From the NCBI GenBank assembly GCA_934047225.1, contig OW203983.1, positions 42,900,310 to 42,964,309 on the forward strand: DNA of 64,000 bases, read 5' to 3'. This document shows positions 33,350-45,613 of this stretch, in pieces. Positions within the stretch are counted from its first letter, which is position 1. Each line of letters begins with the position of its first letter. The notes beneath the pieces were generated by a model, which ran no database searches, was not told the DNA's origin, and saw only the letters and a program-made list of their open reading frames with translations. Made by a program: the position numbers and the translations under genes. The DNA comes from Ypsolopha sequella. Lineage: Eukaryota > Arthropoda > Insecta > Lepidoptera > Ypsolophidae.

Positions 33350-33722
33350 GGAACCGTATCATTGTGTAGCTTGTAATAGTCCTGGGGCATTTGTAAACCG
33401 TATCAGTTTATAGCTCGTAGTGGTCCTGACGCATATGTAAACCGTATTAGTTTGTAGCTTGTTATAGTCCTGGGGCATTTGTAAACCGTATCAGTTTGTA
33501 GCTTGTAATAGCCCTGGGGCATTTGTAAACCGTATCAGTTTGTAGCTTGTAATAGCCCTGGGGCATTTGTAAACCGTATCAGTTTGTAGATTGTAATAGT
33601 CCTGGGGCATTTGTAAACCGTATCAGTTTGTAGCTTGTAATAGTCCTGGGGCATTTGTAAACCGTATCAGTTTATAGCTCGTAGTGGTCCTGACGCATAT
33701 GTAAACCGTATTAGTTTGTGGC
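33350..33722. repeat. 44-bp minisatellite, about 8.5 copies
   Basis: The unit reads GTAAACCGTATCAGTTTGTA, GCTTGTAATAGTCCTGGGGC, ATTT. A distinct variant (TTTATAGCTCGTAGTGGTCC, TGACGCATAT) occurs near both ends (33409 and 33669), suggesting a higher-order duplication or conversion event. Confidence 0.9.
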
Positions 33723-34845
33723 TCATAGAGTTATGTGTATATAAAGTGTGTGTTAAACCATATCTGTTTTCCGGATCCGTATCAAACCGGATTTTGAATG
33801 AAGCAAGCTTATGATTAGTGGCAATGGATAGGCAATGAGCTATAGAATCGTGTACTACCGGATGTTTTGTCTCTTGGTTTGTCTTAGCCGATGTATGACG
33901 TCATCATTTTGTAAATATTAACGTTTATATATTTCTTTATTGCGTTATCTACGCAAAATATTAGTCTCGGGGACATTATGAGTAAGTTGAATAAGTTTTT
34001 CTCCACAGAATCAGTGGCGCTAAGTGCTAGCCGTGTCACAAAATCTAACCAAAAAATTCGCTGGAATGCGCTGAAATGAAAAAGTATTGACTAAGTAACT
34101 GCGTAGAGATTTGAATGTATTTGGATCTTTCTGTTAATAAGTTATTATAAATATAAAAAATGTAATTAGTTTGCACAATGTACGGTTTAACTTCTCTTAA
34201 ATTCGTAAAAGTTGTTGTAAAGTAATGAGTATTGTCTGTTAGGTAAATGCTCCATTGAACGGAAATACTGATTCCGCGCGTCACAATGAAGTACAATACA
34301 CTAGTGAAACTGTTTTCAGGTAATTTTTATAGCCAATTACTTTAAAATCCGCTAGATGCAGCTATATAGAAAAGCGCTAAGCGGCGACACTGCGTAACTG
34401 ACAAAACGTGAACACACCTCCGTAGATGACAATTAAATCGGCGAAGCACTGAAACACGAACAATTAAATTCCAAGTTCCAACAGATTCCAATAAGCGGCT
34501 CGCAGCTGTAGTTTATCGCAGATTAGAGGCATTAACATCCCCCCTCCCCCTGACATCCAGGCCCTCCCTCGCTCCGCGGCCTGCGCTCCAGAAGCTAATG
34601 GAGACGGATAGAGCCACGGGTCGAGCTGATGTGTCCGTCTAACCTCTACAAATATACCACATAAAAACATATACTCACGCTTGACTCCCAGTGCGGTAGG
34701 CAGCGACTACAGATTTCGATCTGCTAAGATTTTCATACACCTCTTTCGCTTCTCCCACATCTATCAATATAAATTTGCAAGCTCTTCGGTCGGCGTGGTT
34801 GTATGGCATTTTTCCTCTTGGTCTTTTCAATGCTTTGTTTCAGGT
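33723..34845. other. No gene recognised
   Basis: A moderately GC-rich patch near 34500-34640 includes CCCCCCTCCCCCTGACATCC. Short frames on both strands lack motifs. Confidence 0.4.
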
Positions 34846-35038
34846 AACTTGTTTATTTTATTAAGTGTGTTTCAACAATATCTAGAGATTTGATATTTGA
34901 AATTTTGCTAGCTGTTTTAGTTTTTTTATAAAAATTATAAAACTAAAATTTTTTGCTTTCGCCCTGAATCCGCCCCTCTCGCACTGAGCGTGTTTTCGTT
35001 TGGAGTGACAGTGACAAAAATAAAATTCGCATAGCCTC
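34846..35038. repeat. Truncated TTAA-family element, copy 5
   Basis: GAATCCGCCCCTCTCGCACT and the right end CGCATAGCCTC followed by TTAA (35039-35042) match the family. The left half is absent. Confidence 0.45.
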
Positions 35039-35042
35039 TTAA

Positions 35043-37790
35043 TAATAATAATTATTATTGTGAACGTTGATAACACGGACACCATTTTGTAAGATACGTA
35101 GATCGCCTCCTAGCGCGAATCGCCACCTCTGCAAGGTTACAAGGTTATCATCGGCTGGTGGCGTCACGTTCGTGACAGGATATCCTGGTTCCTTTAGGCC
35201 GGTTCCAGCTCCCGTGTGGGACTCCTTTTTACCTCACGATGTCGCAGACCTTCAGTTTTTTATTGCGCACTGTTTTGGCCCATTATCCATGATGATGCAT
35301 GACTTTGTAGGCTTTGTAGGCTGTTTTGTAGGCTTTGATTGCATGCTAGGTTTTTTCAGTGTATTGACGCGTGTTGGCGGCTTAACACGAGAATGTATGA
35401 ATGGTTTCTGATGGATAGCTTGTTCATTAAGAAGTTTGGAAGATGACGAATATTAGTGCGGGAGTGAGGTATAAATAGAGGAATGATAGGATGAAGCTTG
35501 GCCGTTTGATGGAATCAAAGCGTGAAGTATGTCTGATTAGGTTGGATGCTGCGTTCTAGTTGGTAGTCTTGGGGGAAAAGATCGCTAGCGTGTCGTTTTT
35601 AACTGCTGTGAGATGCTCCAGTAGTTAATACCTTTTCCATTCGCTCTCGCTGGTTTTGTCGATAGGGTCGAGAGCCCAAGAATTTGTTCCTGTCGTTATG
35701 TGAGATGACGAGAGGCGCGGTGTCCCCATGCATAATTTTTTTCGTAGGAGCGGTAGGTTTTTTTATATACCTCAGCATCGCATGTAGCTGTAGGTCTCCA
35801 AAGTATGAGTGGTTTGTATATTTTGGGTGGTGTGTTGTGGATTCGATTTTTTTTTATGTATAGATAGATTGTTGTTTGTTTTTTTGTTTGTCTTTTGTTT
35901 TTAATAAATTATAGCTCGATAACGTTAAAATGTTTACTCAGTTAACCATTCAATATTTACATAGAGAACTCGTTGCATTCAGGCCGGTAATCGGAAAAGC
36001 GAATGGACTGTTTTAACTGACCTCGCTGTACCTTGTTTATGTCCTGCATTGGAAGGATTTTTTGAGCCCTGCCTACACGAAAAGCTTTTTACTCAAAAAC
36101 CCTTGACAATGCTTATAAGCGAAACGGGTCGGATTTAGTTCGCGATACATTATAAGTTCAATCATAACCATCAACTTTCGAAAAAAATCTTACTTATTTA
36201 ATTTTGTAAGTTCTAAAACTATCAACGTGGGTCATAGACACCCAATTAATTGGGTCACATGAAATAGATAATAATAACGAACAACCTGTAGAAAGAATCA
36301 AAGTGTCCAAGCTCCTAATAAGCCGCGCTGAAACAACTAGGTAATTACTGGAACCAATTCGAGCCAATTTTTAAATTCTTTTAACTTTTGTCAGACATTA
36401 TGTTAAAGGTTACTTTATCGAAAATTGATTTTTATACCTTTATTGGTTCTTCACATATAAAAAAATGTTCTTATAAGAAAAATATCCTCGTTATGAGCCT
36501 AAGGTCTAACCACACACAAAAAAATATGGCCAATCAAGTTAAAATTATGCTGGATTGAAAAAAATATGACTAAATCGTTTAAAAAAATATCAGAAATAAT
36601 TAATGATTGTTTATTGTCACAATAGAGCTAAAATCATTGCAATTTTATCAAATTGACAATGTTAAATTTTATTGATTTACTTTACTAATTTCGGGAATAT
36701 AGTGAGTTCTATCAATGAATCTATCAAAGTTACTTTTTAAATTACATTATTAGGCCTTTTTTGTTTAATAATGTTTTTTTTATAAAAAAGATCAACATCG
36801 TATTTAATTTAACAGATAGATAATATTTTTAAACAAACGTAAACATAGATCTTATCGATAGCTCTTAATACTTTTATGTCACATTCTAATAAGTTAACCA
36901 ATATAATCAAAAAACTTATATTTTAGGACATCGGTTTTTGAATGGATTCCTGCATCTCGATATCAAAGTTTTTCTGCTTTGTTAGTATAAGTATAAGTGG
37001 GGTGTATGCGAGAGTATACAGATTAACAAAATACATATATTGGTTCTCGTTTGGACTCACATTCAGTTTAGTACTACTTCCTGCTACATCATGTCGTGTC
37101 ACAAGTAAGAGCGTACATGCAATCAGGGTAAATATATAAATGATAGTTTAAACAAAAAAGGACAATCAACATATGTCACGTTTAATTCTAGTTACAAATA
37201 TAATAATCAAAAATCAAATCAAAATCATTTGATTATCTACCCGAAATTGCTTTAACCTAAAATGTTTACTTAAAAAAAGACAATTTAACAATATAACATT
37301 ATAATATCTATCAAGTCACTTGATTAAAGTTATCAATCTTTTAGTAATATGTATAAAGCTGAGGTTATCACTATAACAATCAGACTTGATTAAATTGACA
37401 ACAACTTATTTGAATCTTAATAGACTGCTTGTTTCACTTCTTAATCAAGATGACTTTATTGCCGGAATTATTATACTTTATGCGCTCGTATATAAATAAG
37501 TAACTTGATAGTCATAAAAATTTTTATAATAAATGTTAACAAGTTTTTTTTCAGTGCACACACACCCCACAAAACATAACTATACATTCATAAAAACTGT
37601 CTAAATTCGTACACCCACGTATCATCGCCGATTGTTTCGTCCCAGAGTGATGGGCAGTGAGCCCTATCGCCATACTTCGGGCAGAAACATGTACCCACAA
37701 CTTTACGTATAATATTATTAAAACTCGCGTGAGCTGACATACTAAATTATTATTACGTGAGTGTTCAAACCGTATTTAATATTAACTTTA
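35043..37790. other. Long unassigned region, AT-rich towards the right
   Basis: The left part (35050-35800) has a more even base composition and a 114-codon frame at 35067-35411 rich in FVGF-like repeats, with no recognised domain. The right part (36200-37500) is AT-rich with scattered TTGATTAA-type words. No exon is supported. Confidence 0.4.
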
Positions 37791-37794
37791 CGTA

Positions 37795-37925
37795 TCTTCC
37801 GAAGCACACAAATCGCACACAAATGTGCCCCTATACGGGATTTTATCCCGCGACCTGCGCATATATGTGGTTCAGTACTCGAACCACCTGCTTCAATTCT
37901 CAAAATTCCTCTTTAGATTCTTCCA
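37795..37925 (-). mobile_element. tRNA-derived SINE fragment (minus strand)
   Basis: CTTCCGAAGCACACAAATCG is followed by GTGCCCCTATACGGGATTTT and ATCCCGCGACCTGCGC, then GTACTCGAACCACCTG. It is the unsplit relative of the SINE at 18183-18640. Confidence 0.5.
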
Positions 37926-38022
37926 CATTCATCAGTCAAGTTGCAGGCCATGAAATCTCTAATAGAGGTTGCCACTTTTATATGATGGCCTCACCAATAC
38001 GTGATTGATGTCGTATATAGTA

Positions 38023-38675
38023 CAGATCGAGCGATATTACTTAGCCGGTCCGAAGTTAGGCTTTCTGCTCTGACTCTTTTTCTCTTTCTACCTATTTAAC
38101 GGGACACCTGACGCTAGAACATCAACAACACCAGGTTTTCAAGGGTTCATTGGAAGAAACTAGGTCTCTCCTCATATTGAAGAAAATACATTTGATTTAT
38201 CAATCTTTTATCTAGGGATTCCAACTATAAACAATGTTTTAAGATTTATACTTTTGTCAAAAAAAAATGTTATCCACCCTCTTTTTTTTTGCTTTTAAAC
38301 GTTCGTTTCAAAAACGCGGTTAAGAGATCAACTTGATTTTTTTTTATAAAATAGGCAGTAGAAATATGAAGGGATGTTACCTAAATCCAATATTTTTTTC
38401 CCTACAAAATATTTCAGTATTAGCTAAAAACACACCAATTTGTTGTTTCGCTGCGTGATCACTAGTATTACGCGTCCAAGAACAAGAGGCCAAAGAGCCA
38501 AAAATAATCGCCTCTATAAAAAGCGAATAAGCCATCTTTGCCATTAGACTTATTGTGCTGGACCGGTAATAAAAAAAGTTGCTTGGGTATGCCGTCCTCT
38601 TAAACTATATCTGAGTTGCTACTCAAGAGAGCGGAGAGCCTAACTTCCGGCCGGCCGAGTTAATCGCGCGATCTG
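38023..38675. mobile_element. TA-flanked TIR element carrying a nested TTAA element
   Basis: The left end CAGATCGAGCGATATTAC, then CCGAAGTTAGGC, and the right end GCCTAACTTCCGG, then CGCGCGATCTG, form imperfect TIRs of roughly 50 bp. TA abuts both outer ends. The outer element has no ORF. Its centre is occupied by the TTAA-bounded repeat at 38100-38599. Confidence 0.7.
38100..38599 (+). mobile_element. TTAA-bounded repeat shared with 59928-60271
   Basis: It begins CGGGACACCTGACGCTAGAA and ends GGTATGCCGTCCTC, bounded by TTAA at 38096-38099 and 38600-38603. The same sequence, minus an internal block of about 160 bp, occurs in reverse inside a LINE at 60 kb. No ORF is seen. TTAA boundaries suggest piggyBac-type mobilisation. 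Confidence 0.6.
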
Positions 38676-39049
38676 TAAACGAGTAGTGTCAGCTAGCGCA
38701 AACTGTTCCTTCGTCGTAGTGTCGCTTCCAACCTCACTTACTGCTCGCTCGTCGCAAACATTAAACATGGCTCATAAGCAGTGAGAATAAAGTTAATAAT
38801 TGATCACCACGGCAAGTTCTTATCGGGTTAGTTAGCCAATTGTACCGAAAATGCCTTTATGTGTTTATTTATGGGCATTTTCTGTTTGGGCCGATTTAAT
38901 AGTTAATTAGCTTTCTTTTATTTACCGTTCGTTCCATTAGATAAGTAAGAATAATTAGGGAGTAATAAAGTGAAATGGAATTCGCTTGTACCTGGAAAGC
39001 ACCTGAGTAGACTGTTCGATTATCTTAGCTTTAAGGATTCCTTAGCTGA

Positions 39050-39482
39050 TTTTTAGAATTATTTTCTGTCTGTTTGTTCACACACATCTCCAAAACCACT
39101 AAACGGATTTGGATGCGGCTTTTTTATTATCATTGTAGTGACTTTGTTCAACATATAGGCTATAAATTATGTTAATAAAATAATGCTCAACCCGACAACG
39201 GGACAAAAGAGTTGAATAAACGTGGATAGGGTCGCACACACCTACTTATAATACCTTACACACTATTACATCTAAATTTGTTAGTTCAGTGAGTAATGTG
39301 TGACTTTAGTTTTAAAGTCCTTCCCAGCGTCGCGGAAGCCGGGAGTATCTAGCGAGGCCTCGCTAGCTTTTTTTGGGATAATGTAAGTTTGTACATTCAA
39401 TTGAGAGGGAGTGAGAGCGCTTATGTCGTTTGTTTCCATTAGGCCACACGGGCGAAGCCGCAGGCAGAACCTAGTCACTAAT
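39050..39482. repeat. GGGCGAAGCCGCAGGCAGAA repeat
   Basis: Starts near TCTGTCTGTTTGTTCACACA and CAAAACCACTAAACGGATTT and ends ACACGGGCGAAGCCGCAGGC, AGAACCTAGT. This head and tail arrangement is typical of a very common lepidopteran non-autonomous repeat. The 84-codon minus frame inside is not a gene. Confidence 0.6.
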
Positions 39483-40117
39483 AAATTGATATTACGTAGA
39501 TAAGTAATAATGTTGCTGTGCGATTGCGAAGTCACTATATTTATTATAGAAATAAATATGTTTTATATTAATAATAATAACGAAATATTGGTAGGTAACT
39601 AAATAGGAGACAATTTTTGCCAAATTTCTTGAATAGGTGCTTCCGTACTAACTAAAATGAATAGGTGCTTCCATACAAACTAAAATAACAGACTTAGCTT
39701 TACATAAGATATCACAACTTTTTACGGTGGAACGAATTCGCACTTGACATTTTTGTACATTTTATGTTTTTGATGGGATTTATTTTACTGTGAGACTCTT
39801 AGGTCCGTTCATAATACAGACATTGAAAGACACATATAAATGTCACAGCCATTTTATTATGATAAATTTAGAAATATTGTCTCCTTATGTACTACAAGTA
39901 GTAGATCAGATAAATGTCATAGATAAGAGTTGTATAATGGATTAGGAGGTCACGACAAATCTGTTAACGATATCCTAAATGACTGGAACAAGATTTACAG
40001 GATATCAAATATATCTGATGTCAAATATATCGGTCTGGTGCTCGAAGTAGTTGCCTATTATACATATTACTGCCTATATTACTTCCTAATTCGTATTCCT
40101 AATTCATATTACTGCCT

Positions 40118-40118
40118 A

Positions 40119-40158
<40 letters not shown>
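40118..40158. repeat. (AT)n microsatellite
   Basis: About 18 consecutive AT dinucleotides. Confidence 0.95.
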
Positions 40159-40161
<3 letters not shown>

Positions 40162-41331
40162 GCAACCACTTTCTCGCCACTACAGATAAGCCAATTGGCT
40201 TTCGCTAGTGGCTATATAGCTTAGGTTAAGATTCACTGTAATTGGGATTAATAAAGATCTATAAAAAAAATATATGCTGGCTGAAACACTAGTTATGGTG
40301 ACCAAAAAGCGATGAATTAACATGGCTGAATACGGTACACAACGTAAGTGCTAGTTGTACACATATCGATTATGTGAAAACTGACCAAATATTCGGCTTC
40401 GAACAACGCCCGTTCAAAGATGCTATATCATGATAGTATATTCAACAAAGGTACATAAGACTACATAGTGATTAGTTTATCGATTATTATTAATCATAAT
40501 TGACAGCATTTAATATCAGACACGGTCAAAGACATTATTTGTCGGTCAATTAGGATATATCCATCCAACCGCCAATCCTTACGCCAGCCGACTTATTAGT
40601 GGCTAAGTTCAGTTAAAATGCGTTGAACCCCATAAACTCTCTCCAGTGGCTCCAAGTAGCTGTTATGTACGCAGCGGCCACACCCCGGCAAACCGCGTCG
40701 GCTCGCGGGCTAAACCTGGAAGAGGGGGCTTGTCATTACGGTGGCAAGTTTTGTTTAGCGGAACCCTCCCGCTTTGTGCATGAAGTCTGTTTCGGCGAGG
40801 AAGGTAACTCACCGCAGATATGCATCGGGTCTTGGTGGACTCGGCGAGACAGCAAGGCTTGGTGGAAGGCCTAGGGCGACGGTAGAGGGCGACAGATACC
40901 GTCGGCCAGACACACCATCTGACCCTGCCTCCAGTCGTAGCGGTTCTCCGTTCCACTGGGCAAAGGCAGGGGAGGACGAGTGCGTGCATCAGTGTGGCGC
41001 GAACACTTGTGCACCTTAAATATCTCCTGCGCACATGACTGCTTCCTTAAAATGGACTCCGAATACAGCAAGCCCTGCGGCGATGGGTTGAAGTAGAGAG
41101 GTTCGGCGTGATGCTCGTCGGGCTTTGTCTGATTCCTGCACGCAGGCGGTCTCGGGGGTGTGGTAGAAACACCGTGGTCGTTTTCGCACTGCATATCGGA
41201 GTGACAGTGTGGACTCGGCAGCACCCGAGGCGACAAAGCAGCCCTGTTAAGGGACGCACTGCTTTCCTCACTCAGCTGAGGAGGGGGCTAGAAAAGGTGT
41301 CCCAAAAAAACGCTCACTCCAAACCAACGGG

Positions 41332-44300
41332 ATGACAGTTACCACGGCTGCCTCCGCATCTTTAAAACGTGGTCGAAAGTGCAATAAAAATAAAAACGTC
41401 GTTTCATCAAAAATGATCTTTGGCGCGTGGAATGTGCGAACGCTCCTAGATCGCGATGGCAACGCCTGCCCTGAAAGGAAAACCGCTGTTGTGGCCCGAG
41501 AACTCCATCGCTATGGCGTAGATGTGGCCGCTATCAGCGAAACTCATCTCGCTGACGAGGGGGAACTAGTGGAGCACGGTGGCGGTTATACTTTCTTTTG
41601 GAAGGGTACTGCATCATCCGAACCCAGAAGGTCAGGCGTAGGATTCGCGATCAAAAACAACTTAGTGAGGCGTTTAGCGGAGTGTCCCATCCACATCTCC
41701 GACCGCTTAACTACATTACGCCTTCACCTCAAAAACGACAATTATCTTAATGTCCTAAGCATTTATGCTCCTACTATGGACAAGTCTGACGAGGTGAAGG
41801 ACAAGTTTTATGAAGAGCTCTCGCGTTGCCTCGAGAGAATTCGTCCCAATGAACAAATTTTGTTACTGGGGGACTTTAATGCCAGAGTTGGACGTGACTT
41901 TGAGGCCTGGCCTAAAGCCCTGGGCAGACACGGTGTCGGCAATATGAATAGCAACGGACAGTTGCTACTCACTATCTGTGCACAATTTGATTTAGCAGTA
42001 ACGAACACCATGTTCAGATTAGCTGCTAAGCACAAGACGACGTGGATGCACCCGAGATCCAAGCATTGGCATCTGATCGACTATGCAATCGTCAGGCAAC
42101 GTGATGTATCCCAAGTACAAGTAACTCGCGTAATGCGCGGTGCGAATTGCTGGTCTGACCATCGTTTAGTTATCACTAAGTTAAATCTTCGCCTCCGTCC
42201 ACCTCGTAGATCTTGTAGTTTAAGACCTGCGTGTTTAAACGTGGACAGGTTAAAAGATCTCGAGGTGAGGAATAAATATGTAGAGACCCTTATAATGACG
42301 CCTCAGAATTGCGAGTCGGGTGATGTTGATACTGACTGGGGGACTCTCGCCTCTCATCTATTAGACTCCGCTACTGCTACACTGGGTCTAAAAGTCCGTA
42401 AAAACGAAGACTGGTTTGATGAGAACGATGCAGTCCTGACGGCAGCAATCGACAAACACCGGGCACTCTTGCGTCAATCAGGTGGCAGACAGCAAGGAGG
42501 TACTGTTGCGGAGATAAAACTTAGTGGTCAAGAACTGCGTAGACTGTGTCGGGAAACAAAGGATAGCTGGTGGCAGGAGAAGGCTAAGCACATGCAATGG
42601 CTTTCGGACACCAACCAGCTCGGGGAGTTCTACTGCGAGGTCCGCAAACTGATAGGCCCCACTCAGCGCGTCAAAGTGCCCCTGAAGTCAGCTGATGGGG
42701 TGCATCTCTTGACAAGTAAGGAAGATCAGTTGGACAGATGGGCCGAGCATTTTAACCACCTGCTCAATGTAGATCGCGAAGTGGATTTAGAGCAAATCAG
42801 GTCTATTCCTGAGCTCCCAATTTGTAACGAGTTGGACAAGCCATTGGCATTGTGTGAGATTGCTAATGCCATCATGCAGCAACAAAACAACAGGGCGGTT
42901 GGCGTTGATTTTGTGCCAGGTGAGCTACTGAAGTATGGCGGTGAGGAGCTGCACGTTCTTGTATGGAAATTGTTTGTTCGTATGTGGGATGAAGAACGAG
43001 TTCCAGCTGAGTTCAAAATGTCCCGTATCATTGCTCTGTACAAGAACAAGGGAGACCGTTCTGATTGCGGCTCTCACCGTGGTATTTCACTCTTAACAGC
43101 CCCCGGAAAAGTCTTTGCCCGGGTGATTCTCAACCGCCTGAAGCTGCTGTCCGAAAATATTCTCCCCGAAACCCAATTTGGCTTCCGACCTGACAGAGGG
43201 ACGTGTGAAGCGATCTTCTCAATACGTCAACTACAGGAAAAAAGCCGGGAACAAGGCCGCCAACTTTACCTGTGTTTTGTTGACCTTGAGAAGGCGTTTG
43301 ATAGTGTGCCTCGAGAAGCTCTATGGATAGTACTGGAGAAACTGGGATGCACGGCGAAGTTTGTGAGACTTGCGCGACTACTGCATGATGACATGTCGTG
43401 TTGTGTCGCTGTTGATGCCGAACAGTCTGACTTCTTTCCCGTTACCTGTGGGGTGAAGCAAGGCTGCGTTTTAGCGCCAACACTGTTCGCATTGTACTTT
43501 GCAGTGGTGGTCCGCGAGGTGTTACAAACATCTTCGGAAGGAGTGCACATCCGTTTTCGAACAGATGGAGGACTTTTTAATCTTGGCAGATTCCGAGCCC
43601 GGACCAAAGTGTCGTACGCTCTAGTTACGGAAATCATGTATGCGGATGATTTGTGCTTCGTTTCTGAGTCTTCGGACGGCCTGCAGAAGCTAATGTCGAT
43701 CTTTTCCAAGTCTTGTCTTAAATTTGGCCTGAAGGTCAATGTAAAGAAGACACAAGTGATGTCCTTGGACTCGCTTGGCCATGAACAACTGGTTGTAAGA
43801 CTTGGTGAGGACGTGCTTAAGCAGGTCGACAAATTTCGCTATCTGGGGAGCACTGTGTCAACCAGGTGCGACCTCGACTCTGAGATCAACAGCAGGATCA
43901 GTGCCGCAGCCGCGGCATTTGGCAAACTGAGTCGTAAGGCCTTCTGCTCCCACGAACTGAAGCTGGGCACGAAAGTCTCCGTGTACATGGCGATAGTATT
44001 GCCAAACCTCCTATACGCTGCAGAGACATGGTGCTTATACCGCCACCAAATCCGCACCCTCGACCGATTCCACCTTAAATGCCTCCGAAATATACTTAAG
44101 ATCAGATGGTCTGATCGGGTGCGAAATACCGAAGTGCTGCAACGCGCCAATGTGGGTGGCATAGAGGCGTACATCATGCGGCGACAGCTTCGGTGGTGCG
44201 GACACGTGTCGCGGATGGCGGAGGAGCGAGTGGCGAAGCGCATCTTCTTTTCAGAACTCCAGTCCGGAAAGCGAAAAAGTGGAGGCCAGTACCTAAGGTA

Positions 44301-44613
44301 CAAGGATGTTCTGAAAAGACAATTAAAAAGATGCAACATTGAGCCATCGCAGTGGGAGGATAAGGCAGCTCAACGCGCAGAGTGGCGGAACCTTGTTCAA
44401 AGGAAAGTTTATGACTTTGAACAAGAACGAAGGTCCGATTTAGACCGAAAAAGGGACGACCTTAAGTCTCGGCCACCTGCGAACATCGCTTACAACTTCA
44501 TGAATGGTGTGCTGACGTGCGCCCTATGTGGGCGTACATTTAATGCAAAAATTGGTTACGCGAGTCACTTGAGAGCACATCAGAGAGCTGGACAGCTTAG
44601 CTCTCAAACTTGA
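41332..44613 (+). CDS. LINE endonuclease / reverse transcriptase polyprotein with C-terminal C2H2 finger
   Basis: The 1093-residue ORF is uninterrupted. An APE-type endonuclease occupies about residues 28-285: GAWNVRTL near 30, ISETHL near 70, [10 protein letters not shown] near 180 and the catalytic SDHRLV near 274. The RT spans about 500-840: [32 protein letters not shown], the motif A segment [12 protein letters not shown] near 648, [13 protein letters not shown] and the catalytic YADD at 770-773, then FRYLGSTVS. After [13 protein letters not shown] comes [20 protein letters not shown], continuing to H, a C-x2-C-x12-H-x3-H finger near 1062-1084. The product would nick target DNA and prime reverse transcription there (family knowledge). 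It is not a host gene. Confidence 0.92.
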   Translation: MTVTTAASASLKRGRKCNKNKNVVSSKMIFGAWNVRTLLDRDGNACPERKTAVVARELHRYGVDVAAISETHLADEGELVEHGGGYTFFWKGTASSEPRRSGVGFAIKNNLVRRLAECPIHISDRLTTLRLHLKNDNYLNVLSIYAPTMDKSDEVKDKFYEELSRCLERIRPNEQILLLGDFNARVGRDFEAWPKALGRHGVGNMNSNGQLLLTICAQFDLAVTNTMFRLAAKHKTTWMHPRSKHWHLIDYAIVRQRDVSQVQVTRVMRGANCWSDHRLVITKLNLRLRPPRRSCSLRPACLNVDRLKDLEVRNKYVETLIMTPQNCESGDVDTDWGTLASHLLDSATATLGLKVRKNEDWFDENDAVLTAAIDKHRALLRQSGGRQQGGTVAEIKLSGQELRRLCRETKDSWWQEKAKHMQWLSDTNQLGEFYCEVRKLIGPTQRVKVPLKSADGVHLLTSKEDQLDRWAEHFNHLLNVDREVDLEQIRSIPELPICNELDKPLALCEIANAIMQQQNNRAVGVDFVPGELLKYGGEELHVLVWKLFVRMWDEERVPAEFKMSRIIALYKNKGDRSDCGSHRGISLLTAPGKVFARVILNRLKLLSENILPETQFGFRPDRGTCEAIFSIRQLQEKSREQGRQLYLCFVDLEKAFDSVPREALWIVLEKLGCTAKFVRLARLLHDDMSCCVAVDAEQSDFFPVTCGVKQGCVLAPTLFALYFAVVVREVLQTSSEGVHIRFRTDGGLFNLGRFRARTKVSYALVTEIMYADDLCFVSESSDGLQKLMSIFSKSCLKFGLKVNVKKTQVMSLDSLGHEQLVVRLGEDVLKQVDKFRYLGSTVSTRCDLDSEINSRISAAAAAFGKLSRKAFCSHELKLGTKVSVYMAIVLPNLLYAAETWCLYRHQIRTLDRFHLKCLRNILKIRWSDRVRNTEVLQRANVGGIEAYIMRRQLRWCGHVSRMAEERVAKRIFFSELQSGKRKSGGQYLRYKDVLKRQLKRCNIEPSQWEDKAAQRAEWRNLVQRKVYDFEQERRSDLDRKRDDLKSRPPANIAYNFMNGVLTCALCGRTFNAKIGYASHLRAHQRAGQLSSQT

Positions 44614-45072
44614 CAGGAGTTGAGAAGCTGTCGCTGTGGCCGAGAACGGCTGTGAAGCTATATATATATATATCCATCCAACCATCAGTCATGTTCGTCC
44701 ACTGCTGGATATAAGCCTTTCCAGGACTTGCCACTCCCGGCGGTCATCCTGGAAGAATTGCCCATACTCACACACGCTGGGCAGGTGGGTTGGTAAGCGC
44801 GGTGCCGGTGTTGGTGGTGCGAGGGACCAGTGACGCCGCTGCCCGTCACCAGTCTGTTCCATGTAAGACCCGGCTATTAGGGATGGATATACCGCCATCC
44901 ATCGGTCCCAGGCATGGTGGGCCTCCTGGTTTTTTGCCTGTGAGCTGCCCTTTTACTCTCCTCCGAATTACTTCGAGGGGGTCTCCAAGTAAGATGGTGG
45001 TACCTCCACAGTCGAGCCCGGCATCAGCTCTACCACCTGCTAAACTAGGCTGATAGATGGATGGATGGATAA
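44614..45072 (+). repeat. 3' module of the LINE with inverted ends
   Basis: After an AT microsatellite, ATCCATCCAACCATCAGTCA and GTTCGTCCACTGCTGGATAT open a GC-richer module that ends AACTAGGCTGATAGATGGAT followed by GATG repeats. Opening and closing segments are imperfect inverted repeats. Pieces of the module occur without the ORF at 20468-20506/21018-21100 and at 59625-59697. Confidence 0.7.
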
Positions 45073-45081
45073 TAGGATATA

Positions 45082-45600
45082 AGCGTATGGTAATATAAAA
45101 ATAACAAAAGCGACGCCCCTTTAAAAATGCTTTATCGAGACAAAAAGGTTTATAATTTTATTTATCTATTCGATTTTGTCTTAATTGACCGACAAATTAT
45201 GTACTTGGCCGTATTTAATCAAAAATGCTGTCATTTATGATTACTTTTATTCGACACCAATCACTATAGATATATTCTATAAGCATCATAGAACAGACGC
45301 AATATTTGGTCAGTTTTTTTATTTTTGATATAAATATATACTTACTTTTTATACCATTGTTAGCCTCGTCGTTTTATTTTTTTGCTACCATTACTAGTTT
45401 TTCAGGTGCCATAAATGGATTACGCAATCACTTCGCGCAGCCGTACCAAGATATGTGGCATGTCTGATGCCCTATATTCTGTGAACCTAGTTTTAGCCAT
45501 TTAGGATATGGTTACCAGATTTACTGTCCACCTAAGGTATAAAATTAATAATTCAAATTCAAAATATTTTCCACCTAATATATCATGAATCATGACATGA
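45082..45600. other. AT-rich spacer, nothing recognised
   Basis: No ORF or repeat boundary is supported between the LINE and the following palindrome. Confidence 0.5.
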
Positions 45601-45613
45601 ATCATGAATCATG

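Larger units (their letters stand above)
40560..45072 (+). mobile_element. Apparently full-length LINE (RTE/Proto2-like) with 9-bp TSD
   Basis: The unit has a 5' UTR of about 770 bp, one intact long ORF, and a 3' module of about 460 bp ending in a GATG microsatellite. TAGGATATA lies immediately on each side (40551-40559 and 45073-45081) and is the likely target-site duplication. Single-ORF structure with an N-terminal endonuclease and a microsatellite-type tail fits the RTE/Proto2 group; the exact clade is uncertain. The absence of frame damage indicates a recent insertion that may still be competent. Confidence 0.8.

Noticed and set aside
35067..35411. 114-codon ORF as a membrane protein
   Set aside because: Phe/Gly/Val-rich repeats come from a local duplication of TTTGTAGGCT; no domain or splice context.
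43266..44339. Long minus-strand ORFs (188 and 166 codons)
   Set aside because: They are antisense shadows of the intact LINE reading frame, rich in Ser/Thr/Arg as expected from reverse reading.
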